A stretch of 64,000 nucleotides of DNA. It comes from Planctomycetia bacterium. Lineage in GTDB: Bacteria > Planctomycetota > Planctomycetia > Pirellulales > UBA1268. A program made the translations under genes and the position numbers. Positions 48,323-55,729 of the stretch are shown one piece after another. Within the stretch, counting starts at the first letter, position 1; every line of letters begins with the position of its first letter. Below the pieces are notes generated by a model. It ran no database searches and was not told the origin of the DNA. It was given only the letters and a program-made list of their open reading frames with translations. The DNA is taken from contig BJHK01000002.1 in assembly GCA_014192425.1 (NCBI GenBank), positions 48,047-112,046 on the forward strand, in the 5' to 3' direction.

Positions 48323-49723
48323 ATGGTTTCCATCCCACCACTCGTTCGCGATCTCCGCGCCGACCTCGCGCGGCGGCCCACGATGACGGAGCTGTTTCAC
48401 CGGGGCTACAACCCGCGCACGCTGCCGCCGGAGTTCACGACCTGGTTCGACTTCGTGGCGGCCGAGGGCGACGCGACCGCTCTCGAGGCCGAATGTCTCG
48501 GCCGGTTCCGCGACTGGTTCGTGATGTTCGCCACCGCGCGGATGACCAAGTCGTTCAAGATGGTCCTCCTGCGGGTGTTGCTCGACAACGACGCGGTCTT
48601 TTCGGGGATGCCGATCCCGGAGCTGGCGGCGAAGTGTCGGGAGTTTCTCGTGGCCCACGAGTTCCTCCGCCGCGACATCGCCGACGCCGCCACGGGGCAG
48701 CCGGTGGAGATGTCGCCGCAGAAGTGGGAATCGAGCTGGCGGAAGTTCCCGATCTCGATCTGGATGCAGGAGCAGGAGGGCCGGAGCTGGTTCGCTATTC
48801 GCCGCGACTCCCTGCGCGTGGCCTTCGAGTGCGACCCTTTTCACACGAAGGTGATTCAATCCCGCGGCAAACCGTTTCTTAAAGTGGCTCCGGTGGATGA
48901 AGAGCCGGGTCGGCCCGACGGACCGGTGCTCGTGCGGCTGCCGGATGGCCGGGACTGGGAGTTTCGGTTCGTGAAGATCGCCTGCAAGATGGCCGGCCCG
49001 CGCGGATCCAACGTGGGCGACACGCTTCCAAACGCGCTTCCCACGCTCCTGCGGGAGTGGTTCGGCCCCGACGCCGGTCTCCCCGGCACGAGCTTTGAAG
49101 TGGAGTTTCACCGCGACGGCCCCACTTGGCACATCGCTCCGCTATGGAAGGAAAACGGTGCCAGCCACCATTTGCCGGTCGCCGCAGGCGATCCGGTCCC
49201 GGCCGCAGGCCGGGATCTCCAGACAAATGGTGGCTGGCACCTTTTTCCGGGCCCGCTCCTCCCCTCCCCGCCCCCCGCCTCCCGCTTCAGCACCCACGTA
49301 CCCGTCTACGACCTCACCGCCGCGGCAGGCTTTTGGGGCCCGGAGAGCGTGCCGGAGGAGATCGGCTGGACGGAGGTGCCGGGCGTGGCGGTGAAGCCCG
49401 GCATGTTCGTGGCGCGTGTGACGGGCACGTCGATGGAGCCGCTGATCCCGGACGGCTCATGGTGCCTGTTCCGCCCGTGTCCGGCGGGCTCGCGCGAGGG
49501 CCGGATCCTGCTCGTGCAGTTCGCGTCGCTCGGCGTGGGAGAGAACGGCGGCCGGTTCACCGTCAAGAAGTACCACTCGGAGAAGACCGTCACCGCCGAC
49601 GGCTGGCGGCACGACCGCATTCAGCTCCTGCCGTTGAACCCGGCGTTCGAGCCGATCACGCTCGAGCCAGAGGACTCCGACGCCCTCGCGATCGTTGGGG
49701 AGTTTGTTCGCGTAACTACATGA
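48323..49723 (+). CDS. S24 peptidase-like protein with DUF3427-helicase-like N-terminus (copy 4, intact)
   Basis: 466 residues. Residues 1-170 (RPTMTELFHRGYNPRTLPPEFTTWFDFVAAEGD ... MTKSFKMVLLRVLLDNDAVFSGMPIPELAAKCREFLVAHE) resemble, from memory, the C-terminal helical region of DUF3427-type helicases; no helicase motor is present. A middle domain (about 170-280) includes RGKPFLKVAP and GTSFEVEFHRDG. A REP element read in frame (about 276-309) makes a linker, then an S24 domain: GTSMEPLIPDGSWCLFR with Ser370 and FTVKKYHSEK with Lys415. A standalone protein derived from a larger helicase is the simplest reading. Single complete frame, no DNA-binding domain seen. Confidence 0.75.
   Translation: MVSIPPLVRDLRADLARRPTMTELFHRGYNPRTLPPEFTTWFDFVAAEGDATALEAECLGRFRDWFVMFATARMTKSFKMVLLRVLLDNDAVFSGMPIPELAAKCREFLVAHEFLRRDIADAATGQPVEMSPQKWESSWRKFPISIWMQEQEGRSWFAIRRDSLRVAFECDPFHTKVIQSRGKPFLKVAPVDEEPGRPDGPVLVRLPDGRDWEFRFVKIACKMAGPRGSNVGDTLPNALPTLLREWFGPDAGLPGTSFEVEFHRDGPTWHIAPLWKENGASHHLPVAAGDPVPAAGRDLQTNGGWHLFPGPLLPSPPPASRFSTHVPVYDLTAAAGFWGPESVPEEIGWTEVPGVAVKPGMFVARVTGTSMEPLIPDGSWCLFRPCPAGSREGRILLVQFASLGVGENGGRFTVKKYHSEKTVTADGWRHDRIQLLPLNPAFEPITLEPEDSDALAIVGEFVRVTT
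49152..49250. repeat. REP-like inverted pair inside the S24 gene
   Basis: GGTGCCAGCCACCATTTG (49157-49174) and CAAATGGTGGCTGGCACC (49224-49241) are perfect 18-bp inverted arms. The interior has smaller palindromes (GCCGCAGGCG, CGGCCGCAGGCCG). The element is translated without a stop as NGASHHLP ... TNGGWHLFPG. Confidence 0.9.
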
Positions 49724-49758
49724 CGGACTTTTTTGATAAGCGTAACGTCACGTCCGTA

Positions 49759-50109
49759 TCAAGCACCCCGAATGCGAATTGTCGCGTGTTGGATCACCGT
49801 GAAAGCCCCGGTGAGTTGGGTCTGATACTCGGCAATCGCTTGGGCGACGATGCGGCCCTTGCGGTCGTTGGCAATGCCATCGACGCGAACAAGCACGACG
49901 CCGCAGTGGTGAAGTCGCCGCCGAAAAACGAGTTCCCCGAAATCCTTGTCTTCGGTGATGAGAATTCTGGCATCCCTCGCCGCAGCGTCGAGGACGACGT
50001 CGTCCGTCGAGCCCTCCATCTCCTCGGCCATCCAGCGAACGTCGTGGCCGTCGCTACGGATGGCCGTAACGATCGCCGCGTCCACGCCCTCATCGGCGAG
50101 AATTCTCAT
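49759..50109 (-). CDS. DUF5615 PIN-like toxin
   Basis: 116 residues: MRILADEGVDAAIVTAIRSDGHDVRWMAEEM ... ARDARILITEDKDFGELVFRRRLHHCGVVLVRVDG. The conserved acidic residues of PIN-like nucleases (D6-E7, D/E in ITEDKDFGE) are present. Overlaps the DUF433 stop by 4 bp. Complete, unlike copy 1. Confidence 0.88.
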   Translation of the reverse strand: MRILADEGVDAAIVTAIRSDGHDVRWMAEEMEGSTDDVVLDAAARDARILITEDKDFGELVFRRRLHHCGVVLVRVDGIANDRKGRIVAQAIAEYQTQLTGAFTVIQHATIRIRGA

Positions 50110-50345
50110 GCCGAATCCGGTTCAGCCACGGCATGGACGGTCTCGTGGGCCATGGCTTCGGCTGCATACTCGAGTGCCGCGAGCACAGCTTCGCGAGTGA
50201 GCCGCGGGTGCGACTCGAGGAGTTGATCGATCGATTCCCCACAGGAGAGCTTTCGGAGAATCGTCTCGACCGTAATGCGAGTACCCCGGACAACCGGCTT
50301 TCCGGTCATCACGTTGGGATCGGACTGGATTAGGCTGGAAGTCAT
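50106..50345 (-). CDS. DUF433 antitoxin, copy 2
   Basis: 79 residues, same sequence as copy 1 (GKPVVRGTRITVETILRKLSCGESIDQLLESHPRLTREAVLAALEYAAEAM). With the intact DUF5615 gene downstream it makes a complete module. Promoter TTGACG-N17-TACACT about 30 bp upstream, as in copy 1. Confidence 0.88.
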   Translation of the reverse strand: MTSSLIQSDPNVMTGKPVVRGTRITVETILRKLSCGESIDQLLESHPRLTREAVLAALEYAAEAMAHETVHAVAEPDSA

Positions 50346-50432
50346 AAAGACCTTTCGGCGAACGGTTGAGCGAGTGTACGGCCGTGCAGTTGCTGCGTCA
50401 AGTGGACGTAGGTCGATTTTACCCGTTGTCTG

Positions 50433-50464
50433 CGGACCAGGGTTGTCCCTGCCGGGGATAGACT
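50433..50464 (+). promoter_or_regulatory. 17-bp element plus -10 box, S24 copy 5
   Basis: CGGACCAGGGTTGTCCC at 50433-50449, TAGACT at 50459-50464, ATG at 50472. Confidence 0.6.
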
Positions 50465-50471
50465 CGCGGCC

Positions 50472-50918
50472 ATGGTTTCCACCCTGCGACTGGTTCGTGA
50501 TGCTCGCCACCACGCGGATGACGAAGTCGTTCAAGATGGTCCTCCTGCGGGTGTTGCTCGACAACGACGCGGTCTTTTCGGGGATGCCGATCCCGGAGCT
50601 GGCGGCGAAGTGTCGGGAGTTTCTCGTGGCCCACGAGTTCCTCCGCCGCGACATCGCCGACACTGCCACGGGGCAGCCGGTGGAGATGTCGCCGCGGAAG
50701 TGGGAATCGAGCTGGCGGAAGTTCCTGATCTCGATCTGGATGCAGGAGCAGGAGGGCCGGAGCTGGTTTGCTATTCAACGCGACTCCCTGCGGGTGGCCT
50801 TCGACTGCGACGAGCGGCTGCGGGAGCCGCTTGAGAGCATGAGTGGAGAACTCGTCGATTTCCGGCTGGCAGCCCACGCCCGACCGCGGGCGAGTGCGAC
50901 CGGGTTCGTGGCGAAGTC
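50472..50918 (+). pseudogene. S24/DUF3427-like gene, degenerate copy 5
   Basis: Duplicate of copy 2 with the same out-of-frame 5' deletion. After FAI it continues RDSLRVAFDCDERLREPLESMSGELVDFRLAAHARPRASATGFVAKS, a stretch missing from the other copies that looks like genuine DUF3427-helicase sequence. It stops being recognisable at 50919, where duplicated block B begins. Confidence 0.75.
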
Positions 50919-50919
50919 A

Positions 50920-51120
50920 GCGCGGCGTGGCCAGCCTCGCCTCTTCACGGCTTTCGAAGACGGCAAGCTCCTCGTTGATCTTGGCGATCATCTTGCGTAC
51001 GCCTGCCTTGGTGAATCCCTTCTCGCCGACGGGATGATCGCGCTCGAGGTCGGCGATCCGCTGCTCCAGGATCCGGAGGTCGCTGTGGGCCTTCTCATAT
51101 TCAGCGGCGTTGGTAATCAC
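50920..51120 (-). CDS. Small helical protein paired with a DUF6932-like gene, copy 2
   Basis: Same 66 residues as copy 1 (ITNAAEYEKAHSDLRILEQRIADLERD ...). The duplicated DUF6932-like gene overlaps its ATG by 4 bp. Confidence 0.5.
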
Positions 51121-51541
51121 AGCACCACCTCCACCAGGCCTTTTCGTGTCGCAGGATCGCTCGTCCGACTAAAGAAGTGTATCCAATCGTCCCAGTCGCG
51201 GCGATCTTCCGCCGCAAACAGGTGTTCTGTCGGACGCATTCCGAGAATCTCCGACAACTCTATGGCATCAAGATTGCCGCGGGCCACGCGATCGGCGAAG
51301 TCTGTTCCGAGCAAGACAACGGCGTCCGCGTCGTTGGGAGATCCTTGGCTGTCACGAAGCTTCCGTTAAGACAAAACCGCAGGGCCCCGGAGGATCGGCA
51401 GAGTCGCATCCATCGGCTGATTTGTCGGCCCAGCCGTTTTCGCTCGACTGAGCCAGCAGCGAATCGATCCATGACTTCTCCCTCGAATGCCTCGTGCATT
51501 CCTTCAGGCAAAAACCCCGTTGGCAAAAACGGCGGAATCAA
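51117..51541 (-). pseudogene. DUF6932-like protein, frameshifted, copy 2
   Basis: Same two-frame structure and the same break after FVTAKDLP as copy 1. Conservation of the break in both duplicates means it predates the duplication. A promoter like that of copy 1 lies at about 51572-51599. Confidence 0.65.
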
Positions 51542-51626
51542 AGCAATCGGCTCCAGCCTCGCGACCGTATTAGTGTACAGGCGTTTCGTATCGGGTCAAG
51601 CCCCCTGCGAGGCGTTAGCCGACCCG

Positions 51627-51658
51627 GGGACCAGGGTTGTCCCTGCCGGGCGTAGACT
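51627..51658 (+). promoter_or_regulatory. 17-bp element plus -10 box, S24 copy 6
   Basis: GGGACCAGGGTTGTCCC at 51627-51643, TAGACT at 51653-51658, ATG at 51666. Confidence 0.6.
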
Positions 51659-51665
51659 CGCGACC

Positions 51666-52527
51666 ATGGTTTCCATCCCACCACTCGTTCGCGATCTCCG
51701 CGCCGACCTCGCGCGGCGGCCCACGATGACGGAGCTGTTTCACCGGGGCTACAACCCGCGCACGCTGCCGCCGGAGTTCACGACCTGGTTCGACTTCGTG
51801 GCGGCCGAGGGCGACGCGACCGCTCTGGAGGCCGAATGCCTCGGCCGGTTCCGCGACTGGTTCGTGATGCTCGCCACCACGCGGATGACGAAGTCGTTCA
51901 AGATGGTCCTGCTGCGGGTGTTGCTCGACAACGACGCGGTCTTTTCGGGGATGCCGATCCCTGAGCTGGCGGCGAAGTGTCGGGAGTTTCTCGTGGCCCA
52001 CGAGTTCCTCCGCCGCGACATCGCCGACGCCGCCACGGGGCAGCCGGTGGAGATGTCGCCGCGAAAGTGGGAATCGAGCTGGCGGACGTTCCCGATCTCG
52101 ATCTGGATGCAGAAGCAGGAGGGCCGGGAATGGAAGTTTCGGTTCGTGAAGATCGCCTGCAACGTGGCCGGCCCGCGCGGATCCAACGTGGGCGACACGC
52201 TTCCAAACGAGCTGCCCACGCTCCTGCAGGAGTGATTCGGCCCCGACGCCGGTCTCCCCGGCACGAGCTTTGAAGTGGAGTTCCACCGCGACGGCCCCAC
52301 CTGGCACATCGCCCCGCTACGGAAGGAAAACGGTGCCAGCCACCATTTGCCGGTCGCCGCAGGCGATCCGGTCCCGGCCGCAGGCCGGGATCTCCAGACA
52401 AATGGTGGCTGGCACCTTTTTCCGGGCCCAGCTCCTGCCGGTGAACCCGTCGTTCGAGCCGATCGCGCTCGAGCCGGAGGACGCGGGGGATCTCACGATC
52501 GTCGGGGAGTTCGTGCGGCTCGCCTGA
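51666..52527 (+). pseudogene. S24/DUF3427-like gene, degenerate copy 6
   Basis: N-terminal 150 residues match copy 4, then about 180 bp are lost between GGCCGG repeats (EGRE joined to WKFRFVKIACNVAGPRGS). A TGA at 52233-52235 replaces the TGG codon of LLREWFGPD. A second deletion after the REP element removes the S24 core, leaving only LLPVNPSFEPIALEPEDAGDLTIVGEFVRLA at the end. Non-functional. Confidence 0.82.
52332..52416. repeat. REP-like inverted pair in S24 copy 6
   Basis: Arms GGTGCCAGCCACCATTTG (52332-52349) and CAAATGGTGGCTGGCACC (52399-52416), same as in copy 4 including the interior. Confidence 0.9.
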
Positions 52528-52532
52528 ACCAC

Positions 52533-53459
52533 CTACTCCGCCTCGGGCGTCCATGGCCCGCCGGGCTTCCACATCTGCGTGAACGGCACGGCATCGCGGA
52601 CAGCGCACAGCAGCGGCCAGAGAAACACCTGAATCGCTTCGGCCACGTGCGCCGGATCCGGTTCCGCATCGAGACGGCTCCGGCGGAGAAATGCCCGCCA
52701 TTGCACCTCGCGACTCGGATCAGCCATGAAGGCGGTCGTCAGCGCGAGCGGAAGTTCGTCCGGTATGGCTGTGCCGCGATGCCGGAACGTGCCCTCCAGG
52801 CTTGCGGCCAGGGTCGGGCCCGCGAAGGCAAACGCATTGGAAAACACGAACAGATCGTAAAAATCTTTCATCCGACTATTGGTCGCGCCGAGCGTCAGGA
52901 TCGCTTCCGCCTTCTCGGCCACGACACTCTCGCGCGGATAGACGGCGACCACGGGCGCCGGATGGTCGAGCAACACGGGAAACTCCGCTCGTGCCGCAGG
53001 CGGCAGAATCACGTCACCGAAACCGACGTCGATTTGCATCGGAATCCGCGCTACCCCAAGCAGCGCGTCGATCCTGATCGTCACGCCCCCGTGGGCATGG
53101 CGTGTTCTGATCTCGTCGGCCTCGAGCGTGGCTTCGTCGAATCGGATCGCGTCGGCCGCCGGCGTGCCCAGAATCTCGCGGATGGCCGCCACGATCTCCG
53201 GAACGGATGCCCGACTTGGGGCATGAAGATCGATATCCCAGGTGGCGCGTCGGCGGTTGAGCTGCCAGAGCGCGAGAAGCGTCGCGCCCTTGAGCACGAA
53301 GCGACTTGCATGGGCCGAGGCACCGAGCCGGTAGAGAAACCGCTCGGTCACGAATTCCGTGAGCACCGCCTGAAAATCCGCCCGTCGTTCCGTGGCGATC
53401 GCTGCGAGCCGTGTCCGCACGGAATCGGGGCTGTCCGGATTGCGGCGCACTCGTGTCAT
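52533..53459 (-). CDS. AbiEii-type nucleotidyltransferase toxin
   Basis: 308 residues of the AbiEii/AbiGii family (type IV toxin-antitoxin; abortive infection). FLYRLGASAHASRFVLKGATLLALWQLNRRRATWDIDLHAPS contains K-G-x-T-L-L and the W-D-I-D-L metal site; VVAEKAEAILTLGATNSRMKDFYDLFVFS is the conserved Lys/Arg and RxKDxYDL block. ATG 53459 overlaps the AbiEi stop by 4 bp. Intact. Confidence 0.92.
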   Translation of the reverse strand: MTRVRRNPDSPDSVRTRLAAIATERRADFQAVLTEFVTERFLYRLGASAHASRFVLKGATLLALWQLNRRRATWDIDLHAPSRASVPEIVAAIREILGTPAADAIRFDEATLEADEIRTRHAHGGVTIRIDALLGVARIPMQIDVGFGDVILPPAARAEFPVLLDHPAPVVAVYPRESVVAEKAEAILTLGATNSRMKDFYDLFVFSNAFAFAGPTLAASLEGTFRHRGTAIPDELPLALTTAFMADPSREVQWRAFLRRSRLDAEPDPAHVAEAIQVFLWPLLCAVRDAVPFTQMWKPGGPWTPEAE

Positions 53460-54055
53460 GCCAGGCTTTCGAGATACGGCCGAATCACGCGTTCCACGCG
53501 ATCGACTCGTGCATGACGGAGCAGTGCCTCGGTCTTTTGCGGTGACTGGCGGAGAAACTCCCGGAGGGCCTCGATCGCGACGTCGGTGCCGATCGAATTG
53601 CGAAACTTGAAACAGTCCGCGACGGTTTTCGCGGGGTTGGTCATGCGCACCTTCGTTCCGTCGATGAGGTGCTCTTCGACGCCGTCGTCGAGATGCCGCT
53701 GCGACACGTGCACGAACCGGATGCCGGCGGCCATTCCGGCCGGTCGCCACGCCTTGGACGGAACAGCCACCCAGATCTCGTATGGGTTTTGGGTGGTGAG
53801 CCGGTGGAACCGCAGGGCAGAGAGGAGGCAGATGACGCCGCGGGGAACGTGCCGAGCGACGGCGGCGAACTGGTGACTTGCCGACGTGCGGGCATCAGGG
53901 AGCGAGTAGAGCCCGCGGGAAATGCGGCTGACCGCGCCCCGCTCGACGAGCTTCGCGAGCATCGCCCGCGACACGCCGGCCCGTTCAAGATCGCGGCTGC
54001 GGGCCACGCCTTCGCGACGGAGAAACGTCCGGGCCTTGGTTTCGGGAGTGTCCAC
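53456..54055 (-). CDS. AbiEi-type antitoxin
   Basis: 199 residues. N-terminal winged helix (TFLRREGVARSRDLERAGVSRAMLAKLVERGAVSRISRGLYSLPD) and C-terminal domain (GVICLLSALRFHRLTTQNPYEIWVAVPSKAWRP, TNPAKTVADCFKFRNSIGTDVAIEALREFL) match AbiEi. GTG 54055. The antitoxin binds its promoter in known systems; a GGTAC/GTACC inverted repeat lies 45-65 bp upstream. Confidence 0.92.
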   Translation of the reverse strand: MDTPETKARTFLRREGVARSRDLERAGVSRAMLAKLVERGAVSRISRGLYSLPDARTSASHQFAAVARHVPRGVICLLSALRFHRLTTQNPYEIWVAVPSKAWRPAGMAAGIRFVHVSQRHLDDGVEEHLIDGTKVRMTNPAKTVADCFKFRNSIGTDVAIEALREFLRQSPQKTEALLRHARVDRVERVIRPYLESLA

Positions 54056-54098
54056 GGGGCAGGAGCCGAGCGGGAAGTGAGGGGTTTGCGATTCCTAG

Positions 54099-54118
54099 GT
54101 ACATTTGCATAAGTACCG
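54099..54118. promoter_or_regulatory. Inverted repeat upstream of AbiEi, candidate operator
   Basis: GGTAC-ATTTGCATAA-GTACC, 5-bp arms, 10-base centre. Lies in the leader between the distal promoter and the GTG start. Confidence 0.4.
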
Positions 54119-54209
54119 TTGTTTTGCAAACGCGCAGTTTGGTTCGGATTTCCAAGAGCGCGGACGAGTTTGTAGCCGCTGTTCATGAGTTTTGGTCTCA
54201 ATGTCAGGA

Positions 54210-54237
54210 AGTGTACGCATGTACCATTTTGCGTCAA
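54210..54237 (-). promoter_or_regulatory. Promoter upstream of the AbiE operon
   Basis: Minus strand: TTGACG (54237-54232), 16-bp spacer, TACACT (54215-54210). About 155 bp before AbiEi. Contains GTACATGCGTAC overlapping the -10 box. Confidence 0.55.
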
Positions 54238-54265
54238 GGGTCGGCATTGAGGAGCGAGCTACCCC

Positions 54266-54297
54266 GGGACCAAGGTTGTCCCTGCCGGGTGTAGACT
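54266..54297 (+). promoter_or_regulatory. 17-bp element plus -10 box, intact S24 gene copy 7
   Basis: GGGACCAAGGTTGTCCC at 54266-54282, TAGACT at 54292-54297, ATG at 54305. Drives the S24-DUF2075 operon. Confidence 0.65.
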
Positions 54298-54304
54298 CGC
54301 GGCC

Positions 54305-55720
54305 ATGGTTTCCATCCCGCCACCGGTTCGCGATCTCCGCGCCGACCTCGCGCGGCGGCCCACGATGACGGAGCTGTTTCACCGGGGCTACAACCCGCGC
54401 ACGCTGCCGCCGGAGTTCACGACCTGGTTCGACTTCGTGGCGGCCGAGGGCGACGCGACCGCTCTCGAGGCCGAATGTCTCGGCCGGTTCCGCGACTGGT
54501 TCGTGATGCTCGCCACCACGCGGATGACGAAGTCGTTCAAGATGGTCCTCCTGCGGGTGTTGCTCGACAACGACGCAGTCTTTTCGGGGATGCCGATCCC
54601 GGAGCTGGCGGCGAAGTGTCGGGAGTTTCTCGTGGCCCACGAGTTCCTCCGCCGCGACAACGCCGACGCCGCCACGGGGCAGCTGGTGGAGATGTCGCCG
54701 CGGAAGTGGGAATCGAGCTGGCGGAAGTTCCCGATCTCGATCTGGATGCAGGAGCAGGAGGGCCGGAACTGGTTCGCTATTCACGGCGACTCCCTGCGCG
54801 TGGCCTTCGAGTGCGACCCTTTTCACACGAAGGTGATTCAATCCCGTGGCAAACCGTTTCTTAAAGTGGCTCCGGTGGATGAAGAGCCGGGTCGGCCCGA
54901 CGGGCCGGTGCTCGTGCGGCTGCCGGATGGCCGGGAGTGGGAGTTTCGGTTCGTGAAGATCGCCTGCAACGTGGCCGGCCCGCGTGGATCCAACGTGGGC
55001 GACACGCTTCCAAACGGGCTGCCCACGCTCCTGCGTGAGTGGTTCGGCCCCGACGCCGGTCTCCCCGGCACGAGCTTTCAAGTGGAGTTTCACCGCGAGG
55101 GCGACGCCTGGCACATCGCTCCGCTACGGAAGGAAAACGGTGCCTGCACCCATTTGCCGGTCGCCGCAGGCGATCCGGTCCCGGCCGCAGGCCGGGATCT
55201 CCAGACAAATGGTGGCTGGCACCTTTTTCCGGGCCCCCTCACTCCCTCCCCGCCCCCCGCCTCCCGCTTCACCACCCGCGTCCCCGTCTACGACCTCACC
55301 GCCGCGGCCGGCTTCTGGGGCCCGGAGAGCGTGCCTGAGGAGATCGGCTGGACGGAGGTGCTGGGCGTGGCGGTGAATCCCGGCATGTTCGTGGCGCGAG
55401 TGACGGGCACGTCGATGGAGCCGCTGATCCCGGACGGCTCATGGTGCCTGTTCCGACCGTGTCCGGCGGGCTCGCGCGAGGGCCGGATCGTGCTCGTGCA
55501 GTTCGCGTCGCTCGGCGCGGGCGAGAACGGCGGCCGGTTCACCGTCAAGAAGTACCACTCGGAGAAGACGGTCACCGCCGACGGCTGGCGGCACGACCGC
55601 ATTCAACTCCTGCCGTTGAATCCGGCGTTCGAGCCGATCACGCTCGAGCCGGAGGATGCGGCGGATGTCATGATGGTTGGCGAGTTGTATCAGCCAGTGC
55701 CATTTCTCATAGGTCGATAG
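54305..55720 (+). CDS. S24 peptidase-like protein with DUF3427-helicase-like N-terminus (copy 7, intact)
   Basis: 471 residues, the same architecture as copy 4: DUF3427-like helical N-terminus (FHRGYNPRTLPPEFTTWF, MTKSFKMVLLRVLL), a middle domain (GKPFLKVAPVDEEPGRPDGPVLVRLPDG), an in-frame REP-encoded linker with a slightly altered left arm (ENGACTHLP), and an S24 domain with GTSMEPLIPDGSWCLFR (Ser) and FTVKKYHSEK (Lys). The extreme C-terminus differs (VMMVGELYQPVPFLIGR), and the stop is only 9 bp before the DUF2075 helicase gene. Together with the fused gene at 37.6 kb this ties S24 to DUF2075 functionally. Confidence 0.78.
   Translation: MVSIPPPVRDLRADLARRPTMTELFHRGYNPRTLPPEFTTWFDFVAAEGDATALEAECLGRFRDWFVMLATTRMTKSFKMVLLRVLLDNDAVFSGMPIPELAAKCREFLVAHEFLRRDNADAATGQLVEMSPRKWESSWRKFPISIWMQEQEGRNWFAIHGDSLRVAFECDPFHTKVIQSRGKPFLKVAPVDEEPGRPDGPVLVRLPDGREWEFRFVKIACNVAGPRGSNVGDTLPNGLPTLLREWFGPDAGLPGTSFQVEFHREGDAWHIAPLRKENGACTHLPVAAGDPVPAAGRDLQTNGGWHLFPGPLTPSPPPASRFTTRVPVYDLTAAAGFWGPESVPEEIGWTEVLGVAVNPGMFVARVTGTSMEPLIPDGSWCLFRPCPAGSREGRIVLVQFASLGAGENGGRFTVKKYHSEKTVTADGWRHDRIQLLPLNPAFEPITLEPEDAADVMMVGELYQPVPFLIGR
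55139..55223. repeat. REP-like inverted pair in S24 copy 7
   Basis: Left arm GGTGCCTGCACCCATTTG (55139-55156) has changes relative to the perfect arm; right arm CAAATGGTGGCTGGCACC (55206-55223) is exact. Translated in frame. Confidence 0.85.
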
Positions 55721-55729
55721 GTAGTCGAT

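Larger units (their letters stand above)
49990..50776. repeat. Segmental duplication, block A (matches 46306-47092)
   Basis: Offset 3684 bp. I see about four substitutions in 787 bp. It spans the DUF5615 front, DUF433, its promoter, and the 5' part of an S24 copy. It ends at TTYGCTATT, where the two loci diverge. Confidence 0.9.
50919..52098. repeat. Segmental duplication, block B (matches 47576-48755)
   Basis: Offset 3343 bp. The stretch carrying the small helical protein, the frameshifted DUF6932-like gene and the S24 promoter appears identical; differences cluster in the S24 coding part. The offset differs from block A because the sequence between blocks is 482 bp in the first locus and 142 bp in the second. 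Confidence 0.9.
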
